Under the pieces are notes generated by a model. That model was not told where the DNA came from and ran no database searches. It saw only the letters and a program-made list of their open reading frames with translations. From IMG/VR virus record IMGVR_UViG_3300005532_000006, positions 1 through 64,000 of that record: a DNA stretch of 64,000 bases, one strand, 5' to 3'. A program made the translations under genes and the position numbers. Every line of letters begins with the position of its first letter. Position 1 is the stretch's first letter. Of the stretch, positions 29,013 to 36,277 are shown in pieces. Source of the DNA: a virus.

Positions 29013-29347
29013 CACACGGCCCCGGCCTCAAGGTTGATCGCCATGCGGTTGAGGTAGGACTGCATGTCGATGAGGTCGGGCGCCTGATCGGCGGTGGACT
29101 GATAGGCAAGGAAGGCGGCGGCGTTGACCGCACCGTCCACGCCGGAGACGACCCCCGCGACGGTATCACCGATCATCTGCGTCTCGGCCTGCGCCAGCGC
29201 GCTCTCGACATCGCCGATGCAGCTGTCGAGCGCGGCGATGACAGGCGCCATGCCGGCCTGGCTCTCGCCGACGAACGGGCCGTTGGCCTGAACCGTCTGG
29301 CGCAGCGTCGTCAGATCGGTGGCGAGCTGCGTCAGATCGATCGTCAT
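29012..29347 (-). CDS. Helical tail-region hypothetical protein
   Basis: 111 aa from ATG at 29347. All-helical: LTQLATDLTTLRQTVQANGP, APVIAALDSCIGDVESAL, AETQMIGDTVAGVVSGVDG and DLIDMQSYLNRMAINLEAG. No known family. It is translationally coupled to the LysM-like gene. It may be a baseplate adaptor; unassigned. Confidence 0.6.
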   Translation of the reverse strand: MTIDLTQLATDLTTLRQTVQANGPFVGESQAGMAPVIAALDSCIGDVESALAQAETQMIGDTVAGVVSGVDGAVNAAAFLAYQSTADQAPDLIDMQSYLNRMAINLEAGAV

Positions 29348-29372
29348 GGCTTGCTGCCGTTCCGCGATGCGC

Positions 29373-29444
29373 TCAGCGGTCCCGATGCTGCTCGTAGTGA
29401 TCGACCGCGACACTGACCAGCGCGATCAGCACCAGCTTCTGCAT
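29373..29444 (-). CDS. Possible 23-residue peptide
   Basis: ATG at 29444 preceded by an exceptionally strong ribosome-binding site, AAAGGAG, at 8 bases spacing. The peptide begins MQKLVLIALVSVAVD and ends HYEQHRDR: a short hydrophobic stretch followed by a charged tail. It lies in the 120-base gap between two tail genes. Too short to judge by homology; the ribosome-binding site is the main evidence. Confidence 0.4.
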   Translation of the reverse strand: MQKLVLIALVSVAVDHYEQHRDR

Positions 29445-29467
29445 TTTGGCGGCTCCTTTTTTTGGGC

Positions 29468-30016
29468 CTATCCGTTCCACGTGATCGCCTGATTGGCCGG
29501 CTGCGCCGAGCCGAAGGAGGCGGAGAACGGCGACGGCATCGCGCTCGGCACGGTCATGTTGAGCTGTGTCGCCGAGTTCAGCGTGTTGGTCATGTCGCCG
29601 GCGACCAGGGTATCGAGGTCGCCCGTGCCGTTCTGATCGGCAGGCGACTGCGGATCGTCGATGACCTTGATGACCATCTCGAACGGCACCCGCGAGACGA
29701 ATTCGAACTCCGGTTTGAAGTGCGCGATGACGACCGTATAGGAAAGCACATCCCACGACAGCGTGACCGGGGTGCCGGTCTGCCGCATCTGGTCGATTTC
29801 CAACGCCGCCGCGACGGCGTCGCCGACATCGTCGGAATAGAGCGTGCCCTTCCAGTGGATGTCGTCGTCGCTCGGCCCCATCACGTCGACGATACGCACG
29901 CCGCCCGGCAATTGGTGGACGCCGAGCCGCTGCGCGCCGCCGAAGTTGATGTTCTTGTCGGGGACTGAGCCGCCGCGGGCCGTGAACTGCCCGATCTGGA
30001 CGGGAAAAAGCTCCAT
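29468..30016 (-). CDS. Tail/baseplate protein of unknown class
   Basis: 182 aa from ATG at 30016. Beta-rich: GGVRIVDVMGPSDDDIHWKG, YSDDVGDAVAAALEIDQMR, LSWDVLSYTVVIAHFKPEFE and VPFEMVIKVIDD. This pattern is shared by phage tail proteins encoded after the tape measure (gpU-like or LysM-hub partners). A role in the tail tip is inferred. Confidence 0.68.
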   Translation of the reverse strand: MELFPVQIGQFTARGGSVPDKNINFGGAQRLGVHQLPGGVRIVDVMGPSDDDIHWKGTLYSDDVGDAVAAALEIDQMRQTGTPVTLSWDVLSYTVVIAHFKPEFEFVSRVPFEMVIKVIDDPQSPADQNGTGDLDTLVAGDMTNTLNSATQLNMTVPSAMPSPFSASFGSAQPANQAITWNG

Positions 30017-30025
30017 GGCGGAGAA

Positions 30026-30205
30026 TTACCGCCGCGCGCGATCGACGATCGTCGTGCCCAAGCAAAGCATCGGCTGGACCTCGATCGACAGCGTCTTTGC
30101 GGCGTACTCGCAGTCCTGCTGCTGCGCGTAGTAGCGGATCAGATCGGCCTCGACGTGACCCGAACTCAGCCACACCGCGACGAGCGCCCACGCCATCGTA
30201 TTCAT
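30026..30205 (-). CDS. Small secreted protein
   Basis: 59 aa from ATG at 30205, with AGAGGG upstream. Starts MNTMAWALVAVWLSSGHVEA, which could be a signal peptide, followed by a helix with Asp-Cys and Cys in PMLCLGTT that could pair. It ends 10 bases upstream of the tail protein gene. Too short for many gene callers; no family known. Confidence 0.5.
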   Translation of the reverse strand: MNTMAWALVAVWLSSGHVEADLIRYYAQQQDCEYAAKTLSIEVQPMLCLGTTIVDRARR

Positions 30206-30348
30206 GATCGGGGACCCTCTTGGGAAATCAGTTCGGCGACGGCCGCGCCGAACCGCCGGACGTGTCGGGCCGCGCGAAATCCAGCTTGTCAGGCACCATT
30301 GCGGCCACTACGCTTACTCCTATCGCGTAAAGTTTGGAGCAACAGCCC

Positions 30349-30606
30349 GTGACGCCGGAAGAGGGCACTCCCTTTACTAAAGAGCAGTTGACTATAATGG
30401 CAGGTGCGCTTGAGAAATTGCCAGATCACGTGATGCTTGTGGTCGAGTTTTTGATGAAGTCACTATTGGACAAAAATATTTTATCGGAGGCAGACATCGC
30501 GGGATGGATCGAAAAGCTTGGCACATCGACTTATCCACCCGCAGTCACCGCCGTGGAAAAGCTCAAAGCTTTTTTAGTTCGGACTGGGTTTGACCGAACC
30601 GCCTGA
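30349..30606 (+). CDS. Small rightward accessory protein, atypical composition
   Basis: 85 aa on the plus strand from GTG at 30349 with GGAG upstream (a TTG at 30334 is also possible). Helical and acidic: KEQLTIMAGALEKLPDHVML, FLMKSLLDKNILSEADIAGW. Its AT-richer codons contrast with the 65 percent or so GC of most neighbours, a sign of separate acquisition. It overlaps the 3' end of the tape-measure gene tail to tail by 33 bases. Confidence 0.6.
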   Translation: MTPEEGTPFTKEQLTIMAGALEKLPDHVMLVVEFLMKSLLDKNILSEADIAGWIEKLGTSTYPPAVTAVEKLKAFLVRTGFDRTA

Positions 30607-33198
30607 GTAGTCAGGCCGGGCACCGCCAGCAGCCTTGCCGCCGCCGGACAAGGCTTGTGCGACACCCTTGGCGGCCAAGGCCGCGATCTGCGAGCCAAGT
30701 TGGCCCATGTTGATGTTGACGTTGCCGGTCAGGGTCGCGGTGCCTTGCAGCTGCACGGCCCGGCTCGCGGTCGCCTGGATGGCTGCGGCCGCGGCCTGAA
30801 GGGCCGCCACCGCTCCCGCTAGAGCGCCCGCCACGGCACCGGCGCCTGCGGGGTTGTGTCCCTCGCCCCCGGCCATGCCGCCGTGGACCCCGCCGACGGT
30901 GCCGAGCGCGTACGAAGCGCCTTCGGCTTCGTGAGCAGCCGTCCGAGCCACGGGCATCGTGTGTAAATCGAGGCCCAGCGCCTTGCGCTCCGCAGGTGTG
31001 GGGACAAACCCGGGGATTTCTCCAGCCATCGTGCCAGCGCGCCGGATGAACGGCGGCATGGTCCGGTTGTGAGCATCCAAATTTAGCGGTGCTTTGTATC
31101 CAGGAAGCGCTTCGGCCAGTTCCGGAGTTAGCTCAGGATCAAGGCCAACAAGCGCCCGAACGTAGTCTGAAATCGTCTGCCACATCTCGGCCTGGCCGAT
31201 CTTCTGCGAAGACCAGCCCTTTTTCCGCAATTGTGGCTCTATCTTGTTAAACTTCTCCCAGTCGATGCTATTCAAGTAGTCGTATGCAAGGAATCCAGCG
31301 CCCGCTGTGCCAAGTGCGGCACCGAACGCTCCAAAACGCCGTAGGACGCGACTTGCTTTCGAGACTGCTGCCCCAGCACCGGCGCCGGCTGCGGCCTTGG
31401 CGGGGCCGCCGGTTATAGTGCTCCCCGTTAACCGGCCCGCGGCCGCCGAGAGCTGGCCCGCCGCCAAGGAGAGCCTTCCGGCGGCACCAGTAAGAGCAGG
31501 GCCTGCCGTCAGTAGGCGATAAGCTGCCCATCCGCCGGCCAAGCCTATGCCCCCGATCCCGCCGATCTCTGTGGCGCGGGCAATGCTCGGATGTGCAGCG
31601 CGCTTCTCTGCAATCCAGCTCAGCGCATCCGTCGCCAGATTGACAACACCCAGATTGTCGGTGACTAAGCCAATCGTTGAGGCGAGCGAGTCGAGTTGTT
31701 GCCGGAATGCCTGAAGCGCCTGTTTCGGATCGGAGCGGTCATAGTCGGTGCCGACCTGGTTAACCATTTCTGATGTCCGAACCATGTTCGGATATTGCGC
31801 CAGGAGTTCTTCGACGAACTGTACGGCCTTGCGATCGCTGAAAGCCATGTTCAACGCGCGCATCGCCTTCGCGCGCTCGTTGATGTCTCCGGCTTTGGCC
31901 TTCCCCCAATCTATGCCGAGGTTAGAAAGGGCCGGCAGGAGATCTTTGACGACCCATTTCAGCGGCTCGTTCATCTTGAGCAGTTCGTCTTTCCAAGCAC
32001 CAGCCTCAATTTTCACGTGGCCGTGCTCTGAGCGCCATTTGTGCGGGTCAAGCAGGCCAAGCTTCGTTGCAAACTCCATGGATGCGACTGTCCCGCGGCC
32101 GAATGTCGAGCGCTGGAAAGTCTGTGCCATAGTGCCGACTTTTGAGCCGCTGCCCATCGCCATAAACAGTTCGGGCAGATAGTGGGTGATAAAATCCGGG
32201 TCCATCATGTAAGCGGCGGACCCGGCTGTTGACGCGAACTGTGTGAACGCATTCGCGCCCATCTTGCCGCCGGACGCGATTACGGCACGCATTGCGCCCG
32301 TGATGAAGCTGTTGAGGCGTTCCGGGCTCGTATTAAAACCGAGCTGCTCGCCGGCGCGTATTGCGCTGTAGAACTGGCTGGCTCGCTCTCCGGTCGTGCC
32401 GGCGTTCTCTCCCATGCTGTTTGCCAGAACAGCGTTCCACTTGGCCGCTTCCGGAAGCCAGTGCATCAGCTCCGGCATCGGATCGCCGCCGTGAGACATG
32501 CTCATCATGATCGGATAGAGCTCGCGCTCCAGCGCCATGACCGAGGCTGCCGACATGTTCGGGACCTGCCGGGCCACCCGATAGGCGGCTTGGTTCATCA
32601 GGCCCAAGTTGGCTGCGGCGCCCGGACTCGTGCCGAGCATCTGCCGCGCAAGAAATCGTTGATGGCCGTATTCAACACTCGGTTCGAGGACGGTGCCGGC
32701 CATGCTGGCCATCATCTCGATGTCATTCACGGCGTAGAAGCCGCGGCGGGCAAGTTCCCACATGCTGGCATGTCCACCGCGCGGAGCATGCCCCCCTGAA
32801 CCGATAGCGGGCGGCCTGCCGCTCGGCGGAACGCTGCCCCCAGTGCCACGCGGCGGCGCGCGGAGCGTCGAAAGCAATTTCGACAAAGCCGACGCTTCAC
32901 TCCTGGCCGCCTTCAAATCGCCAGCCAATGTCTGGACACCGCTGGCTGCGCCGGAATTCAGCCGGACTGTCCGAAGCGTCTCCCCAAGCTCCCTTGACGA
33001 TTTTGCTGCTATCGCGGCAGTGCGCGACAACAGTTCCATATCCTTGGCCGCTCGGCCGACGCCGAGGGTACTAAAGGACTTACCGAACTCCTTCTCAAGC
33101 CGGCCGATCTTCTCAAACATTGCTCCGATTTCGCGGAGCCGCCGCGTGGCGCGGTCATTCAAAACAAGATCGGCTTCAACCAAAAAGCGAGCACCCAT
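30574..33198 (-). CDS. Tail tape measure protein
   Basis: 874 aa from ATG at 33198, the longest gene in the window. The N-terminal 120 residues are coiled-coil (RRLREIGAMFEKIGRLEKEF); a long middle contains the usual TMP-like segments (FITGAMRAVIASGGKMGANAF, shown in part, FAAGLGTAGAGF-like hydrophobic helices around residues 560-660), and the C-terminus is Ala/Gln-rich with tail-tip contacts. It sets tail length. The gene is noticeably AT-richer than the flanking structural genes, suggesting separate ancestry. Confidence 0.88.
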   Translation of the reverse strand: MGARFLVEADLVLNDRATRRLREIGAMFEKIGRLEKEFGKSFSTLGVGRAAKDMELLSRTAAIAAKSSRELGETLRTVRLNSGAASGVQTLAGDLKAARSEASALSKLLSTLRAPPRGTGGSVPPSGRPPAIGSGGHAPRGGHASMWELARRGFYAVNDIEMMASMAGTVLEPSVEYGHQRFLARQMLGTSPGAAANLGLMNQAAYRVARQVPNMSAASVMALERELYPIMMSMSHGGDPMPELMHWLPEAAKWNAVLANSMGENAGTTGERASQFYSAIRAGEQLGFNTSPERLNSFITGAMRAVIASGGKMGANAFTQFASTAGSAAYMMDPDFITHYLPELFMAMGSGSKVGTMAQTFQRSTFGRGTVASMEFATKLGLLDPHKWRSEHGHVKIEAGAWKDELLKMNEPLKWVVKDLLPALSNLGIDWGKAKAGDINERAKAMRALNMAFSDRKAVQFVEELLAQYPNMVRTSEMVNQVGTDYDRSDPKQALQAFRQQLDSLASTIGLVTDNLGVVNLATDALSWIAEKRAAHPSIARATEIGGIGGIGLAGGWAAYRLLTAGPALTGAAGRLSLAAGQLSAAAGRLTGSTITGGPAKAAAGAGAGAAVSKASRVLRRFGAFGAALGTAGAGFLAYDYLNSIDWEKFNKIEPQLRKKGWSSQKIGQAEMWQTISDYVRALVGLDPELTPELAEALPGYKAPLNLDAHNRTMPPFIRRAGTMAGEIPGFVPTPAERKALGLDLHTMPVARTAAHEAEGASYALGTVGGVHGGMAGGEGHNPAGAGAVAGALAGAVAALQAAAAAIQATASRAVQLQGTATLTGNVNINMGQLGSQIAALAAKGVAQALSGGGKAAGGARPDYSGGSVKPSPN

Positions 33199-33645
33199 TT
33201 ACTTGGCCCCCGTAAAGACGTGCTCGAATTTTCTTGCCATTTCTTGCTCGACCGGCTTTTGACTGAGCTTCATCGCCGGCTCCATTACCGGCCGCGGCGG
33301 TATTCCGCGCGACGTGCCTAGTTCCTGAAACAGGTCAATCAGATCATTGCTGCCAACTGAAAATTCGCGCTCGCCAGCGACCACAGACTCGACGCTGTCG
33401 CGGATCGCGCCGCTGCGCAGCAAAGGACTGGGCGAAGGCCAGCCGTGCCGCGCCTTGTCTTCCAAGGTCGAAGCCGCCAGCCCAGGCCAACCCGCGCCAG
33501 CGCCATTGCCGTACAAGCTTTGCGCCCGCTTTTTGACGATCTCGGCGCCCTCTTTGAGCATCCGCCGCTTGGCCTCCGGCATATGGCCGGCGCAGCGCTG
33601 GAGAAACTCGCCGAACTCGGCGAGGCTCTTGAAGGTGCGGGTCAT
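33199..33645 (-). CDS. Phage virion morphogenesis / HK97 gp10-like protein
   Basis: 148 aa from ATG at 33645. KSLAEFGEFLQRCAGHMPEA, MLKEGAEIVKKRAQSLYG and WPGLAASTLEDKARHGW, then LLRSGAIRDSVES and GTSRGIPPRPVMEPAM form the standard gp10/virion morphogenesis pattern seen in head-tail or tail completion proteins. Its stop directly abuts the tape-measure start. Confidence 0.85.
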   Translation of the reverse strand: MTRTFKSLAEFGEFLQRCAGHMPEAKRRMLKEGAEIVKKRAQSLYGNGAGAGWPGLAASTLEDKARHGWPSPSPLLRSGAIRDSVESVVAGEREFSVGSNDLIDLFQELGTSRGIPPRPVMEPAMKLSQKPVEQEMARKFEHVFTGAK

Positions 33646-33688
33646 CGGTGTCTACTTTTTGGTTTGCGGCGTAGATGGGGAGGGAGTG

Positions 33689-34063
33689 GTGCGCTACCTC
33701 GTTCTCATCGTGATCATTCTGATCTTCATTTTCCCGACCTCGCGCGAAGCCACGCTCGCGGTAATCGCGGGGCTGATGCACCAAGCAAGGGATCTTGGAC
33801 AGTCGGGGTTGCCCGAGTGTGACAGTCCTCGGGCGCGCGAAGAAGTTGACGACACGATCTCCCGCGCTCCCCTAGGGAAGATCTACGGGATATCGGTTAT
33901 TGAATACGACGCAGTTGAGACAGTTTCCCAATCAGCCTCTTTGGTGGAATGCAAGGCGACAGTTGTGCTCAACAACGACACGTCGCATCCCGCGACTTAC
34001 AGCTTCACGCTCAAGGGCGATCAGCAGTTTGTGCGCTTCCGGATCATAGGATTGGGCGACTAA
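33689..34063 (+). CDS. Rightward membrane/secreted protein of unknown function
   Basis: 124 aa on the plus strand, GTG start at 33689 with GGGGAGGGAG upstream. N-terminal hydrophobic segment RYLVLIVIILIFIFP (signal or anchor), then a soluble beta-rich domain with ECKATVVLNNDTSHPATYSF and VRFRIIGLGD. Its opposite orientation and AT-richer codons mark it as accessory. Together with the next gene it may be a lysogenic-conversion or superinfection-exclusion cassette; this is speculation. Confidence 0.6.
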   Translation: MRYLVLIVIILIFIFPTSREATLAVIAGLMHQARDLGQSGLPECDSPRAREEVDDTISRAPLGKIYGISVIEYDAVETVSQSASLVECKATVVLNNDTSHPATYSFTLKGDQQFVRFRIIGLGD

Positions 34064-34065
34064 CC

Positions 34066-34284
34066 ATGCAAACCATGAAGCAGCGGCGCGGCCACTTCAG
34101 GCGCCCAGTTATCCTGGCGCTTCTATCCATATTGCTCACGCTCAGCCCCATGGCAGACAGCGCCGCTCGCGGTCATCGCGGCGGCATCTACGGCTTCCGC
34201 TCCAGCCCGTGCAAAAGCTCATCGTGCTGGTCGAAGCACCCGAGCGGGTCGTGGACGCACCCGCTGACGCGGCGGAGGCGGTAG
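34066..34284 (+). CDS. Small secreted basic protein
   Basis: 72 aa from ATG at 34066, two bases after the upstream stop. Signal peptide PVILALLSILLTLSPMADSA, then a short Gly/His/Cys/Arg-rich mature part (GHRGGIYGFRSSPCKSSSC, HPSGSWTHPLTRRRR). Similar small cationic secreted proteins are common in rhizobial genomes. It converges on the antitoxin gene, 2 bases away. Confidence 0.55.
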   Translation: MQTMKQRRGHFRRPVILALLSILLTLSPMADSAARGHRGGIYGFRSSPCKSSSCWSKHPSGSWTHPLTRRRR

Positions 34285-34286
34285 GA

Positions 34287-34631
34287 TCAGGCCATCGCCA
34301 GTTGGCGGTCGGTCTCCGGCTCCGCCTCCCGGTCCTCGAATTCGATTACCAGCCGCTTGCCGACTGCGAGGGCCGCACGGTCGAGCGTATCGATTGTTAT
34401 GCCGGCACCGTTGGGGTCGAGAAGCCTGTCTACGGCGGTGCGGCTGGTGTGCATGCGGCGGGCCATCTCGGCCTTCGTGATGCCCGATAGCCGGATCCAG
34501 TCTGCCACCATGTAGGCGATCACCTTGCGCCACGCCTGATCGACCACGACTGCATCAATCCCCTCTTCGACGAGGAAATCGTCGAAATCGCTGCCGATAT
34601 GAGGATTTGTCTTTCCAGTGTTTGCGGTCAT
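34287..34631 (-). CDS. HigA-like XRE antitoxin
   Basis: 114 aa from ATG at 34631, overlapping the toxin stop by ATGA. The XRE helix-turn-helix is clear: YMVADWIRLSGITKAEMARR followed by MHTSRTAVDRLLDPNGAGIT and TLDRAALAVGKRLVIEF. The N-terminal DFDDFLVEEGIDAVVV is the usual lead of this antitoxin class. It neutralises the upstream Gp49-like toxin and probably represses the operon. The toxin-first order is typical of higBA-type modules. Confidence 0.88.
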   Translation of the reverse strand: MTANTGKTNPHIGSDFDDFLVEEGIDAVVVDQAWRKVIAYMVADWIRLSGITKAEMARRMHTSRTAVDRLLDPNGAGITIDTLDRAALAVGKRLVIEFEDREAEPETDRQLAMA

Positions 34632-35065
34632 TTTGCTTTTTCCATTCGGCGTTTGCGCGCACGCGCCAGGTTGATGTCCGATTGAGGGGTTTTCTGCTGC
34701 TTCTTGATGAAGCCATGCAACAGCAGCATGCGACCCTCGTAGACGCTGAAGATCACCCGCGCGATGCGCGTCGGCAACTCGGTCCGCACCTCCCATAGCC
34801 CATTGCCCAGAGGCCGGCACAGCGGCAACCCGACTGGCCACCCGTACTCTGCCGCCTTGATGTCTCTCCCGATCGCAATCCGCTCATTCTCAGGCAAACC
34901 CTTGAGCCAATCCCTTACCGGCTCCGCTCCCGCCGCGGTCCTGTAGAACGAGACCGGGAGCTTTTTCCCTGACCCAGGCTGTACCAAATTTGGTGCGCCA
35001 GTGCCAGGGATTAAATCGCTCCGCCCAGATAAAGGTTCCGTTACCGGCGAGCTCTTCGTCCTCAC
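34628..35065 (-). CDS. Gp49-like / HigB-type RelE-superfamily toxin
   Basis: 145 aa from GTG at 35065, overlapping the upstream stop by GTGA. The Gp49-like (DUF891) toxin starts at PVSFYRTAAGAEPVRDWLKG (about residue 37), followed by WPVGLPLCRPLGNGLWEVRT, RVIFSVYEGRMLLLHGFIKK and TPQSDINLARARKRR, all expected for ribosome-dependent mRNA interferases. About 35 residues precede it, rich in Pro, Ser and Gly, and are absent from typical family members. The start cannot be placed closer because no other ATG or GTG lies between. Confidence 0.87.
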   Translation of the reverse strand: MRTKSSPVTEPLSGRSDLIPGTGAPNLVQPGSGKKLPVSFYRTAAGAEPVRDWLKGLPENERIAIGRDIKAAEYGWPVGLPLCRPLGNGLWEVRTELPTRIARVIFSVYEGRMLLLHGFIKKQQKTPQSDINLARARKRRMEKAK

Positions 35066-35265
35066 TCGCTCGCTTTCCCTCGCGGCTTCGGCCGGTGCAC
35101 CGGTATCTCGTCCCGCGACAGCCCGCGCTCGATAAGTTGGCGGATCGCTTCCGCCTCTGTGGGTATGCGGTGCGCGAACCGGAAATCCTCTATCGCCTTC
35201 GCCTGCTCCGTCGTCAGTGCGACGAGCTTCTTGACGGGGTAAATCACTGCTGAGTAGCGCGCCAT
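35062..35265 (-). CDS. Small ribbon-helix-helix-like regulator
   Basis: 67 aa from ATG at 35265. YPVKKLVALTTEQAKAIEDF (a beta strand, then a helix) and RIPTEAEAIRQLIERGL give a ribbon-helix-helix pattern. It is the first gene of the leftward operon and is coupled to the toxin by GTGA, so it may be a third component or co-repressor. The predicted promoter puts the transcript start about 3 bases before the ATG, so the mRNA would be nearly leaderless. Confidence 0.68.
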   Translation of the reverse strand: MARYSAVIYPVKKLVALTTEQAKAIEDFRFAHRIPTEAEAIRQLIERGLSRDEIPVHRPKPRGKASE

Positions 35266-35274
35266 CGCCTGGCA

Positions 35275-35303
35275 AAAATAGTCGATATTGACGCTATTGA
35301 CAA
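35275..35303 (-). promoter_or_regulatory. Sigma-70-type promoter of the leftward toxin-antitoxin operon
   Basis: On the minus strand TTGTCA (35303-35298) and TATTTT (35280-35275) are separated by exactly 17 bases. The predicted start is close to the ATG at 35265, leaving almost no leader. Its -35 box overlaps the -35 of the divergent promoter. Confidence 0.65.
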
Positions 35304-35325
35304 GAGCGCCTATAGGCTATATGTT
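35297..35325 (+). promoter_or_regulatory. Sigma-70-type promoter of the rightward operon
   Basis: TTGACA (35297-35302) and TATGTT (35320-35325) with a 17-base spacer. The spacer contains the perfect palindrome GCCTATAGGC (35308-35317), a good operator candidate. It would drive the genes from 35401. Confidence 0.65.
35308..35317. promoter_or_regulatory. Palindromic operator candidate
   Basis: GCCTATAGGC is a perfect 10-bp inverted repeat inside the spacer of the rightward promoter. A repressor bound here would block the rightward promoter; the RHH-like or XRE protein of the adjacent leftward operon is the obvious candidate. Confidence 0.5.
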
Positions 35326-35400
35326 CAATGCGTTCAATAGCGGCCCGACCGAGAGCTGGAACCTCCCGACCGGGCCTAACCCCAGCCAAGGAGATGGCCC

Positions 35401-35733
35401 ATGGCTACGGCTACTGCCACACTTACCACATCCTCTCTGCACAATCTGCCCGTTGGCGACATCGTCGATGAACTCGGCGCACTGAAAGCCAGTATCGCGG
35501 ACCTCGAAGCCCGCGAGAAGCGGCTGCGCGACGAGCTGGTCGCCCGCGGCGTCGGTGAGGCCGAGGGTGCGCTGTTCCGCGCCACCGTCTCCGAGGCGAT
35601 CCGTTGGACGCTCGACAGTTCCTTGGTCAAGGAGCGGATGGGCCACGATTGGTGGAACCAACACTGCCGCACTGCCAGCGTGACGACGGTCAAGGTCTGC
35701 GCCCGCACCGGCTCCTTCAAGGCGGCGGCGTGA
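35401..35733 (+). CDS. Conserved coiled-coil phage protein
   Basis: 110 aa from ATG at 35401 with AAGGAG upstream. VGDIVDELGALKASIADLEA continues into a coiled coil, then VGEAEGALFRATVSEAIRWT and a C-terminal WWNQHCRTASVTTVKVCART. This family is common in alphaproteobacterial phages and prophages and often starts an early operon, but has no known function. It heads a four-gene rightward operon with tight spacing. Confidence 0.75.
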   Translation: MATATATLTTSSLHNLPVGDIVDELGALKASIADLEAREKRLRDELVARGVGEAEGALFRATVSEAIRWTLDSSLVKERMGHDWWNQHCRTASVTTVKVCARTGSFKAAA

Positions 35734-35734
35734 G

Positions 35735-36277
35735 ATGGCCGCGACCAATCCCGCTGCCGGCGTTCGCCGGCGCAAGCCGCGCGCACGCCTCTACCGGCGG
35801 ATCGATCTGCGCCGCCGGCGGCGGCGCGTTCATCCCCCGACGATCACCGCGGAAGCCGCACTGCATCTGCTGATGGAAGAGGCGGATATCTTCGCAGTCG
35901 GCCGCAGCCGCTATCTCGTTGCGTGGATCGATGCCGACGTACTGGAAACCCTGATCGTCGCCGCGGGCGCCACCGAAGACCGCGAAGAGAACGGCGACGA
36001 CGAGCCGGATAGCGATCGCGAGCCGGATGTGGACGACGAGCCATCGGTCGGAGCCGATGATCTCGAAAGCGATGGTCTCGACGACGAGGGCGGCGAACGG
36101 ACCGACGAAGACGTGCTGCCTTCTCCAAGACCGCGGCCGCCCATCCTCGACGGCGGTCTCGTCGAAGTCAGCTACGACCCCGTGAACGGCCAGAAGGTTT
36201 TCACTGTCGTCCGCGCGTTGCGGGTCGATCTCGCCAGCCCCGAGCCGCCGCTCGTCGCACCGACAGGAGCACGCTAA
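35735..36277 (+). CDS. Acidic hypothetical protein of the early operon
   Basis: 180 aa from ATG at 35735, one base after the upstream stop. Basic N-terminus (RRRKPRARLYRRIDLRRRRR), a small alpha/beta core (ALHLLMEEADIFAVGRSRYL), a long Asp/Glu-rich stretch (about residues 80-130, DDEPDSDREPDVDDEP) and a C-terminal strand domain. The acidic run may mimic DNA, but the gene could also simply be disordered. Its end overlaps the next ATG by one base. Confidence 0.65.
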   Translation: MAATNPAAGVRRRKPRARLYRRIDLRRRRRRVHPPTITAEAALHLLMEEADIFAVGRSRYLVAWIDADVLETLIVAAGATEDREENGDDEPDSDREPDVDDEPSVGADDLESDGLDDEGGERTDEDVLPSPRPRPPILDGGLVEVSYDPVNGQKVFTVVRALRVDLASPEPPLVAPTGAR

